NCBI RefSeq assembly: GCF_023242475.1
Contig: NZ_JALJFG010000009.1
Coordinates: 95,312-159,311, forward strand
Direction: 5' to 3'
Origin: Pseudomonas sp. MWU15-20650
GTDB taxonomy: Bacteria > Pseudomonadota > Gammaproteobacteria > Pseudomonadales > Pseudomonadaceae
DNA: 64,000 nucleotides
Under the pieces are notes generated by a model. It worked only from the letters and a program-made list of their open reading frames with translations. It was not told where the DNA came from and did no database searches. How positions within the stretch are numbered: the stretch's first letter is position 1; each line of letters begins with the position of its first letter. A program made the position numbers and the translations under genes. This document shows, one piece after another, positions 54,929-61,829 of the stretch.

Positions 54929-56431
54929 TTAGTTGATGCGCGGATGCTGTTGCACCAGGTTCTTGCGCTTGGCTTCCAACGCGGCAATCTCGGCGTCGAT
55001 GTCTTCGATCTTCTGCTCGATATTGTCGTGGTGTTCTTGCAGCAGCTCCTTGGCTTCTTCCATGTCGGACGCTGCCGGTGCCGCACCGCGCAACGGCCTG
55101 TTGGCGGTTTCTTTCATGGTCAGGCCGGTGATCAGGCCGACCACCGCGAACACCATCAGGTAATAAGCGGGCATGTACAGGTCGTTGGTGCTTTCCACCA
55201 GCCAGGCGACGGCGGTCGGGGTAACGCCGGCAATCAGTACCGAGACGTTGAACGCACTGGCCAGGGCGCTGTAGCGAATGTGGGTGGGGAACATGGCGGG
55301 CAGCGTCGAAGCCATCACGCCGATGAAGAAATTCAGGATGACGGCGAGGATCAGCAAGCCTGCGAAGATCAGGCCGATCTGGCCGCTGGTGATCAGCATG
55401 AACGCCGGGATCGCCAGTAACAGCAAGCTGACGCTACCGGCAATGATGAAGGGCTTGCGGCCGACCTTGTCGCTGACAAAACCAATGAATGGCTGCACGA
55501 ACAGCATGCCGACCATGATCGCGATGATGATCAGCACGCCGCTGTTTTCTTTGTAGTGCAAGTTGTGTGACAGGTAGCTCGGCATGTAGGTGAGCAGCAT
55601 GTAGTACGTCACGTTGGTGGCGGCGACGATACCGATGCAGGTCAGCAGGCTACGCCAGTGCTGGGTGGCGACTGCCTTGAACGACACTTTGGGGCCGTGG
55701 GTCAGGCCCTGGCGGTCGCCCTGTTCGAGCGTGTCCATGTGCTGCTGGAAGGCTGGGGTTTCCTCCAGTGCGTGGCGCAGGTACAGGCCGATGATGCCCA
55801 GGGGCAGGGCAAGGAAGAACGGCAAGCGCCAGCCCCATGCCTCGAAGTCGGCCTCGCCCAATACGCTGGAGATCAGCACCACCACGCCGGCGCCGAGCAC
55901 GAAGCCGGCAATCGAGCCGAAGTCCAGCCAACTGCCGAGGAACCCGCGTTTACGGTCCGGAGCGTATTCGGCGACGAAGATCGAGGCGCCGGTGTATTCG
56001 CCGCCCACCGAGAAGCCTTGGGCCATTTTGCACAGTAACAGCAGGATCGGCGCCCAGATGCCAATCGAGTCATAGCCCGGGATCAGGCCGATGGCGAAGG
56101 TGCTCAGGGACATGATCACGATGGTGGCGGCGAGTACTTTTTGTCGCCCGTATTTATCGCCAAGCGCACCGAAGAACAGGCCACCCAAGGGGCGAATCAG
56201 GAAGGGCACGGAAAAGGTGGCCAATGCGGCGATCATTTGTACGCTGGGGGAGGCGTCGGGGAAGAACACTTTGCCGAGTACGTAGGCGACGAACCCGTAG
56301 ACGCCGAAGTCAAACCACTCCATGGCGTTACCCAGTGCAGCAGCGGTGATCGCCTTGCGCACCTTGGTATCGTCGACGATGGTGATGTCTTTCAACCCGA
56401 TGGGTTTGACGCTCTTTTTACGTATTTTCAT
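54929..56431 (-). CDS. proP: ProP-type osmoprotectant:H+ symporter (MHS family)
   Basis: 500 residues, 12 helices. It has the MHS-family opening AITAAALGNAMEWFDFGVYGFVAYVLGKVFFP, the GALGDKYGRQKVLA loop, and a hydrophilic tail ending in a coiled coil (about 455-495, QEHHDNIEQKIEDIDAEIAALEAKRKN). Such a coiled coil is how ProP senses osmolality. It imports proline, betaine or ectoine under hyperosmotic stress. The ATG at 56431 is the family-typical start; the frame is open 12 codons further. A GAF protein gene follows immediately. Confidence 0.92.
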   Translation of the reverse strand: MKIRKKSVKPIGLKDITIVDDTKVRKAITAAALGNAMEWFDFGVYGFVAYVLGKVFFPDASPSVQMIAALATFSVPFLIRPLGGLFFGALGDKYGRQKVLAATIVIMSLSTFAIGLIPGYDSIGIWAPILLLLCKMAQGFSVGGEYTGASIFVAEYAPDRKRGFLGSWLDFGSIAGFVLGAGVVVLISSVLGEADFEAWGWRLPFFLALPLGIIGLYLRHALEETPAFQQHMDTLEQGDRQGLTHGPKVSFKAVATQHWRSLLTCIGIVAATNVTYYMLLTYMPSYLSHNLHYKENSGVLIIIAIMVGMLFVQPFIGFVSDKVGRKPFIIAGSVSLLLLAIPAFMLITSGQIGLIFAGLLILAVILNFFIGVMASTLPAMFPTHIRYSALASAFNVSVLIAGVTPTAVAWLVESTNDLYMPAYYLMVFAVVGLITGLTMKETANRPLRGAAPAASDMEEAKELLQEHHDNIEQKIEDIDAEIAALEAKRKNLVQQHPRIN

Positions 56432-56640
56432 GGAGGCCACTCTAAAACTGAACAGGGGAGGTGCCATCGTTACGACAGCACCGCACTGTCAGTTCAGATA
56501 CAAGCGGACGTGAAAAAATTCACTCCATTAGTTGTTTTTCTCGGCAGGACGAAAATACGGTGCCTGACGCACCGTGTTTGTGAGCGGCGTGGAAAGTAGC
56601 GGGGGGATGAGGAGGTGGAGGATCTGCGCGCAGATTCAAA

Positions 56641-56730
56641 TGTGGGAGGGGGCTTGCTCCCGATGGCAGTGTGTCATTCACTGGATTAGGTGACTGAGCC
56701 ACCGCCATCGGGAGCAAGCCCCCTCCCACA
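56641..56730. repeat. REPIN, intact
   Basis: TGTGGGAGGGGGCTTGCTCC with CGATGGC, and the mirror GCCATCGGGAGC then AAGCCCCCTCCCACA, separated by about 37 bases. It lies in the 731-base gene-free gap 56432-57162 between the ProP and hexuronate transporter genes. Apart from two REPINs and a promoter region near 57100 I see nothing else there. Confidence 0.93.
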
Positions 56731-56842
56731 GGTTTTCAGCGTCAGGCTTGGGTTATGTTGGCGCGAGCGTGTAGATACCGATGCGCAGATTTAGCCCAAG
56801 CCTTGGCACAGATCTAAATCGTCCAAACAATAGAAATTCAAA

Positions 56843-56940
56843 TGTGGGAGGGGGCTTGCTCCCGATGGCGGTGCGTCAGTCACTGGATTAAGTGGCTGAG
56901 TCAACGCCATTGGGCGCAAGTCGCACCGTCCCTCCCACAT
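56843..56940. repeat. REPIN with a decayed right arm
   Basis: The left arm equals that of the neighbouring REPIN for over 25 bases. The right arm reads CGCCATTGGGCGCAAG, then TCGCACCGTCCCTCCCACA, a hybrid with the REP variant seen at 35213-35255. Same orientation as the copy 200 bases to the left. Confidence 0.85.
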
Positions 56941-57162
56941 TGGATGCGCAGTCAGCTCGGGATTGTGTGGGCGTGAGCTGCCTGCCCGTCGGGGTCATCC
57001 TATAACTGTCCTGCTTTAACACCTTCCATACCCACGCAACGCCGCGTGAAACCGCAATCTTTCAGATTGACAGCGCATAGGGGGCTCGCTATAAAAGCCA
57101 TAGTTGTACGACGACATATGACGTTATGTATGTCCTATCTAACAAAAATAAAAAGTGATGCC

Positions 57163-58566
57163 ATGAACTTGAATGAGCCCATCAACGCCCACCGCGTCGG
57201 CCAGGCCGTCGGCAACTACCGCTGGACCATCTGCGCGATGCTGTTCTTCGCGACCACTGTCAACTACCTTGATCGCCAGGTGCTCAGCCTCCTGGCGCCG
57301 CAGCTGTCCACGCAATTTGGCTGGAGTAACACCGACTACGCCAACATTGCGGCGGTGTTCCAGTTTGTCTATGCGATTTCCATGTTGTTTGCCGGGCGGT
57401 TCGTCGACAAGATCGGCACCAAGGCGGCGTACGTGGTCGCCATCGGCATTTGGTCTACCGGTGCGGTCATGCATGCGTTTTCGGTGCCGATGGGCGAGGG
57501 CATCGCGGCGGTCAGCGGTGCCATTGGCCTGGCGGTGATCCCGGTGTCGATTGCCGGCTTCATGTTGTCGCGCGCGGTACTGGCGATTGGCGAGGCGGGC
57601 AACTTCCCCATCGCGATCAAGGCCACCGCTGAATATTTCCCGAAGAAAGAGCGCTCCTTGGCAACCGGTATTTTTAATTCGGGTGCCAACGTTGGCGCGA
57701 TCCTGGCGCCGATCTGTGTGCCACTGATCGCCGGCCTTTGGGGATGGGAAGCGGCGTTTATCGTGATTGGCCTGCTGGGTTTTGTCTGGGTGGCCGTATG
57801 GTCGGCGCTCTACCAAAAACCAGAACAGCAGAAACGCCTATCGGCCGAAGAACTGGCCTACATCCGTAGCGACCAGACCGCACAGTCTTTTACTGCGGAA
57901 CCTGCCGGTCCAGCCGCGAACAAAGTCTCGTGGTTCAAGTTGCTGACCTATCGCCAGACCTGGGCGTTTGCCTTCGGCAAGTTCATGACCGATGGCGTGT
58001 GGTGGTTCTTCCTATTCTGGTTGCCCACTTACCTGTCAGCGCAATACGGCATGAAAGGCGCCGACATTGTGATGCCGCTGGCGGTGCTGTACAGCATGAC
58101 CATGGTGGGCAGTATCGGTGGCGGCTGGTTCCCCAGCTATTTCATGGCGCGCGGCGATGCGCCGTATGACGGGCGCATGAAAGCCATGCTGGTGATCGCG
58201 CTGTTCCCGTTGGTGGTCCTGCTGGCGCAGCCCTTGGGGTATCTGAGCTTCTGGGTGCCGGTCTTGCTGATTGGCGTGGGGGCCTCGGCGCATCAGGCGT
58301 GGTCGTGCAATATCTTCACCACCGTGTCCGACATGTTCCCGCAAAAAACCGTGGCGTCGGTGGTTGGCATCGGCGGCATGGCCGGTGGCCTGGGGGGCGT
58401 CGTGATGACCAAGATCGGCGGTTGGGTGTTCGACTACTACAAGTCCATCAACGACATCCATACCGGCTATATGATCATGTTTGCGATCTGCGCGCTGGCT
58501 TACCTGGTGGCATGGAGCGTGATGAAAGCGCTGGTGCCGCGCCATAAGGAAATCACCGATCTGTAA
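57163..58566 (+). CDS. Hexuronate/sugar-acid MFS transporter (ExuT/GudP-like)
   Basis: 467 residues, 12 helices. YRWTICAMLFFATTVNYLDRQVLSLLAP and AIGEAGNFPIAIKATAEYFPKKERSLATGIFNSGANVGAILAP are hallmarks of the anion:cation symporter family that takes up glucuronate, galacturonate, glucarate or galactonate. The ATG at 57163 gives the family-typical N-terminus, although the ribosome site is weak. The upstream region has TTGTACGACGACATATGACG, which resembles GntR-type operators, but no regulator gene is adjacent. A GGGGCCTGG/CCAGGCCCC hairpin (58575-58596) follows the stop. Confidence 0.87.
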   Translation: MNLNEPINAHRVGQAVGNYRWTICAMLFFATTVNYLDRQVLSLLAPQLSTQFGWSNTDYANIAAVFQFVYAISMLFAGRFVDKIGTKAAYVVAIGIWSTGAVMHAFSVPMGEGIAAVSGAIGLAVIPVSIAGFMLSRAVLAIGEAGNFPIAIKATAEYFPKKERSLATGIFNSGANVGAILAPICVPLIAGLWGWEAAFIVIGLLGFVWVAVWSALYQKPEQQKRLSAEELAYIRSDQTAQSFTAEPAGPAANKVSWFKLLTYRQTWAFAFGKFMTDGVWWFFLFWLPTYLSAQYGMKGADIVMPLAVLYSMTMVGSIGGGWFPSYFMARGDAPYDGRMKAMLVIALFPLVVLLAQPLGYLSFWVPVLLIGVGASAHQAWSCNIFTTVSDMFPQKTVASVVGIGGMAGGLGGVVMTKIGGWVFDYYKSINDIHTGYMIMFAICALAYLVAWSVMKALVPRHKEITDL

Positions 58567-58646
58567 CCCGCTTCGGGGCCTGGGTGACCAGGCCCCGATT
58601 GACAGGTCTCGTGCCCAGGTCTGGCTGACCAGCGGTTTGCCGAAAC

Positions 58647-58802
58647 TCAGGGTGGGTTCTCGTCGTGGCGCACCACAAAGACCGAACCGACGACCTCGCC
58701 GTCTTTCTCTGCGATCCGGCAACGCTCGCAGGTCGGCTCGAACGCGCGCAAATACTTGGCGACGATCTCCGCCACCAGCGCTTCGAACGCCCAATTCCAG
58801 TT
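58647..58802 (-). pseudogene. GNAT acetyltransferase fragment
   Basis: 51 open codons between two stops read NWNWAFEALVAEIVAKYLRA and then EPTCERC, IAEKDGEVVGSVFVVRHDE. This is the start of a GNAT domain like that of MarR-GNAT fusion proteins. Everything before and after is missing: a TGA follows the beta-4 strand directly. It is a gene relic in the 420-base gap after the sugar-acid transporter. Confidence 0.7.
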
Positions 58803-58885
58803 TCAGGGTAATTCGTGTCGAAATATGATGAGAGCACCTGAAAGGTGGCATGCTTCACCCCCCCCCCGAAAAAAGGAACCGTCCG

Positions 58886-58990
58886 ATGCCCACTCTGCAT
58901 CTGCTGTGCGGCAAGTCCACCCTTGCCGAACATACGGCTGTTGTGCCAAACGAGGCCGAAGGCTGGGTGATTGAGGTGCATCGCCCATGA
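58886..58990 (+). pseudogene. Remnant of a P-loop ATPase/kinase gene
   Basis: A 34-codon frame with an AAGGA ribosome site, reading MPTLHLLCGKSTLAEH and ending EAEGWVIEVHRP. The start fits small AAA-type kinases, whose P-loop would be GKxxxGKST. Here the loop is collapsed to GKST and the middle of the protein is gone, so an internal deletion is likely. It ends by ATGA overlap with the nucleotidyltransferase gene and may still drive its translation. A run of ten C residues (58858-58867) lies just upstream. Confidence 0.55.
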
Positions 58991-59763
58991 GTACCGTGTT
59001 GCCTACGGGTGTCGATGCGCAGGGCATTGTGTTGAGGGTTGGCGATGCGGCCATTCAGCCTGAATTTCAGCCCGTGCTGGCGGATGCCTGTGCGACCCTG
59101 GCGCAAGCGGGGTTGGGGCTGCTCGGTATTTATGTCTACGGCAGTGTGGCCCGGGGCGATGCCAGCCCAGGTGAGTCGGACCTCGACCTCACGTTGATAC
59201 TGGGCGAGCCGCCAGATTCGTCGGTGCGTGAGTCGTTGGACAGGCTGCGCCAGGCATTGGAGCAGCGACACCCATCAGTCACCAAGATCGACTTCGATAT
59301 TGGCGACCGTGCCGAAGTGCTCGCTCCCGAGCATCAACCCAAATGGGGCTTCTGGCTCAAGCATCACTGCCGTTGTGTGTGGGGCGAGGATCTCTCGTTG
59401 CACTTCGAGGGGTTCAAGCCTTCACGTGACGTTGCACGGGCGCTCAATGCGGACTTCGAACCGGTGTTGAGCGGCTACCTCACGCGTATTGATGGCGTCG
59501 ACAGCGTGCCAGAACGGCTTCGCTTGCAACGCGAAGCGGCGCGCAAGCTGATTCGAGCTACCCACACATTGCGCCCGGAAGACGCATTGATGTGGCCACA
59601 CACCCTCGAAGAACATGTTGCCCTGTTCGTCCAGCATCACCCTGAGATGCGCGTCCAGATCGCGTATTTTCTGTTTGAGGCGCGCAACCCCAGTGCCGAG
59701 CGTGAGGCATTTTGCACGCGGTTGCAGGCGTTTGTGACCTGGATGGTTTCGCAGCAGGGATAG
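58987..59763 (+). CDS. AadA-like nucleotidyltransferase
   Basis: 258 residues. The nucleotidyltransferase signature is intact: YVYGSVARGDASPGESDLDLTLIL near residue 50 (GS, then DxD metal ligands), with a later KIDFDIGD carrying the third acidic residue. A helical C-terminal region of about 120 residues (RLRLQREAARKLIRATHTL) resembles that of ANT(3'')/AadA aminoglycoside adenylyltransferases. It may modify streptomycin-like drugs or another small molecule; length is close to AadA. It overlaps the upstream P-loop remnant by four bases. Confidence 0.75.
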   Translation: MSTVLPTGVDAQGIVLRVGDAAIQPEFQPVLADACATLAQAGLGLLGIYVYGSVARGDASPGESDLDLTLILGEPPDSSVRESLDRLRQALEQRHPSVTKIDFDIGDRAEVLAPEHQPKWGFWLKHHCRCVWGEDLSLHFEGFKPSRDVARALNADFEPVLSGYLTRIDGVDSVPERLRLQREAARKLIRATHTLRPEDALMWPHTLEEHVALFVQHHPEMRVQIAYFLFEARNPSAEREAFCTRLQAFVTWMVSQQG

Positions 59764-59809
59764 ATAGCGGTATGGGGGCTCAACAGTGACAGGAAAGGAA
59801 TCGATTCAA

Positions 59810-60274
59810 ATGCGTGAACGAAAGGCAGCACGAGTACTGGTGATAAGCCCGGCGAACGAGGTGCTTCTTTTCCGGTTCGTCCACAAAGAGGGCGCGTTGG
59901 CCGGCAACGATTATTGGGCTACTCCGGGAGGCGGTGTCGAGGAGGGCGAAACCTTCCACGCCGCCGCGATTCGTGAGTTGCGCGAAGAGACGGGTATCAG
60001 GGTCAGCCACATTGACGAATCCGTGGCAGACCGCCGCGTTCCCTTGATGTTGCCCTGCGGTGAAACGGTGCTGGCCATTGAGCAATACTTCGTGGTTCAC
60101 GCGCCCAGCGAGCGCCTCTCCAGAGCCGAATGGACCGAGCAAGAAACCCAGGTGATGGCAGACCATCGTTGGTGGTCGGCTCAAGCATTGCGCGCCACAG
60201 GGGATACGGTATGGCCTGAGGCGCTGATACCGATGCTTGTGCAGGCCGGTGTGTTTGCCGCCGATCCCGCTTAG
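59810..60274 (+). CDS. NUDIX hydrolase
   Basis: 154 residues with a complete NUDIX box GGGVEEGETFHAAAIRELREETG (about residues 44-66, given in family form Gx5Ex7REUXEEXGU). It cleaves a nucleoside diphosphate linked to another moiety, with Mg2+. The ATG at 59810 is preferred; a GTG 24 bases upstream is in frame but lacks a ribosome site. It lies 46 bases after the nucleotidyltransferase gene on the same strand and overlaps the convergent isochorismatase-like gene by four bases. Confidence 0.88.
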   Translation: MRERKAARVLVISPANEVLLFRFVHKEGALAGNDYWATPGGGVEEGETFHAAAIRELREETGIRVSHIDESVADRRVPLMLPCGETVLAIEQYFVVHAPSERLSRAEWTEQETQVMADHRWWSAQALRATGDTVWPEALIPMLVQAGVFAADPA

Positions 60275-60831
60275 CTATTGGTCAGGATTTCGCGGGTTTC
60301 GCTCACCCTGGCGTAGTCCATCGCCAGGTTACTCAGCGACAGCGCATGCACATCTTCAGCCGGCCACAGGCGACCCGAGAGGTCGGTTTGATCAAACGTA
60401 AAGCACGCATCGCCCGGCACGATCACGTCAAAGCCCAGGTTGCCGGCTGAGCGCGCCGTTGCCTCCACGGAGTTGTTGGTGGTCACGCCAACGATCACCA
60501 GTTGCTGGATCGAACGCAGGTGCAGCCAGCGCTCCAGGCCCGTGGCGGCGAACACATCCGGAACGTTTTTCTCCACGACGTGCTCATGGGGCAGGGGTTG
60601 CAGCGCGTCCTGGAATTCGCAGCCCGGTTGCCCTGGCCAAAACACCGACCCGGGCGTGCGGGAGATATGCCGCACATGGATGATCGGGCGCAGGGCGTGC
60701 CGCCAGGCGTCCAGGAGGCGCTTTATCTGTAACTCGGCATCGGGGTTGTTGCGTCGGCCAAGCGTTGGATCGCGCATGCCCTGTTGCATATCAATGATCA
60801 CCAACGCCGCGTTCATTGCTAACGGTTCCAT
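60271..60831 (-). CDS. Isochorismatase-like hydrolase with Ser in place of the catalytic Cys
   Basis: 186 residues with the isochorismatase fold. Asp is in ALVIIDMQQGM (about residue 14) and Lys in VVEKNVPDVF (about 90). The third residue, Cys in most cysteine-hydrolase members, is Ser here: GVTTNNSVEATARSAGNLG near 125. True isochorismatases such as PhzD also lack the Cys, but no phenazine or siderophore genes are nearby. The ATG at 60831 follows AAGGA by six bases; the frame remains open 64 codons upstream to 61023, which I regard as non-coding leader. Confidence 0.87.
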   Translation of the reverse strand: MEPLAMNAALVIIDMQQGMRDPTLGRRNNPDAELQIKRLLDAWRHALRPIIHVRHISRTPGSVFWPGQPGCEFQDALQPLPHEHVVEKNVPDVFAATGLERWLHLRSIQQLVIVGVTTNNSVEATARSAGNLGFDVIVPGDACFTFDQTDLSGRLWPAEDVHALSLSNLAMDYARVSETREILTNS

Positions 60832-61075
60832 TGCCTGTCCTTTCGCCTGTGAAGTGCGAAACCTATCAGCATCGCGGGCATCCAGGCAGTCATTTGTTGG
60901 AAGTGCCCGGACTATCGGCCGGCTGAGTAGGCGTTGTTGTAGTTCGCCGACATCAGCTGTCAGGGTTGAGCGCAAGCGTTCCAGCGCAGGCGTGTCGGGT
61001 TGGGCGAGGATGTCGATGAGCATTTGGGTGGTTTGCTACCACTCATCGCGCTGTCTGTGCGCCTGTGATCACGAC

Positions 61076-61696
61076 TCAGCGTTTGCTGAAAGCCAAGCGG
61101 GCGGCAAACAACACGAAGATCATGCCAGTGGTACGGTCCATCCACTGGATGACCTTTTCGCGGCGCAGGAAACCGGAAAGGGGTTGAGTGGCGCCGATCA
61201 ATACCAGCGACCACACCAGCCCGAGCACCACATGGATGCTCACCAGGCCGAACGTCCAGGCGATCAACGAATGGCCCGGGGGAATGAATTGCGGCAGGAA
61301 CGACACGTAGAAAATCCCCACCTTGGGATTCAAGACATTGCCCAGCATGCCCTTGAGGAACCAGTTGCTGCGCGCCTTGCCGTCAGCTGCCGGGGGTGAC
61401 AGTGAGCGGCGCGGACGCACCAGCATGTTCAAGCCCAGCCAGGCCAGGTAAGCGGCGCCGCAGTATTTCAAGAGGTTGTACGCCACTTCGGACACAGCAA
61501 TCAGCGCGCCCAGCCCGAAGGCAACCGCCGCGCCCCACAACAGGCAACCGGCGTTGATACCCAAAGTGGCCTGCAATGCCTGGCGCTTGCCTTCGACGGT
61601 GGCGGTTCGCAGTACCAAGGCGGTGTCGAGCCCGGGCGTGAGCGTCAGCAGCGTGGCGGCGAAGGTGAAGGCCAGCAGGTTGTCGGTGATGGACAT
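61076..61696 (-). CDS. LysE/RhtB-family amino acid exporter
   Basis: 206 residues with six hydrophobic segments. TLTPGLDTALVLRTATVEGKRQALQATLGINAG near residue 20 is the LysE/RhtB signature, and GNVLNPKVGIFYVSFLPQFI near 120 is equally typical. It exports an amino acid such as lysine, threonine or homoserine lactone derivatives. The ATG at 61696 starts at the normal family position. The gene lies 244 bases upstream of the isochorismatase-like gene on the same strand. Confidence 0.9.
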   Translation of the reverse strand: MSITDNLLAFTFAATLLTLTPGLDTALVLRTATVEGKRQALQATLGINAGCLLWGAAVAFGLGALIAVSEVAYNLLKYCGAAYLAWLGLNMLVRPRRSLSPPAADGKARSNWFLKGMLGNVLNPKVGIFYVSFLPQFIPPGHSLIAWTFGLVSIHVVLGLVWSLVLIGATQPLSGFLRREKVIQWMDRTTGMIFVLFAARLAFSKR

Positions 61697-61829
61697 GGGG
61701 CGACGTCTTCAAGGTCGGAGAGCGCAACGTTAACCGATCGGCAGGCAATACGGAAAAGCCTGAGACTTCCCGGCGAAAATCTTCATAATGGCGGCCAATT
61801 TGTTTAGCTCGTTATTCTGGTGTGCCCGC

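Noticed and set aside
57101..57125. GntR-family operator before the sugar-acid transporter
   Set aside because: TTGTACGAC resembles such sites but the dyad is incomplete and no regulator gene is adjacent; mentioned only in the gene entry.
58575..58596. Hairpin GGGGCCTGG/CCAGGCCCC after the sugar-acid transporter as a terminator
   Set aside because: The stem is strong but no T tract follows; it may slow polymerase but I do not call an intrinsic terminator.
60832..61023. N-terminal extension of the isochorismatase-like protein by 64 residues
   Set aside because: The ribosome site and the family start both point to the ATG at 60831; the extension shows no domain.
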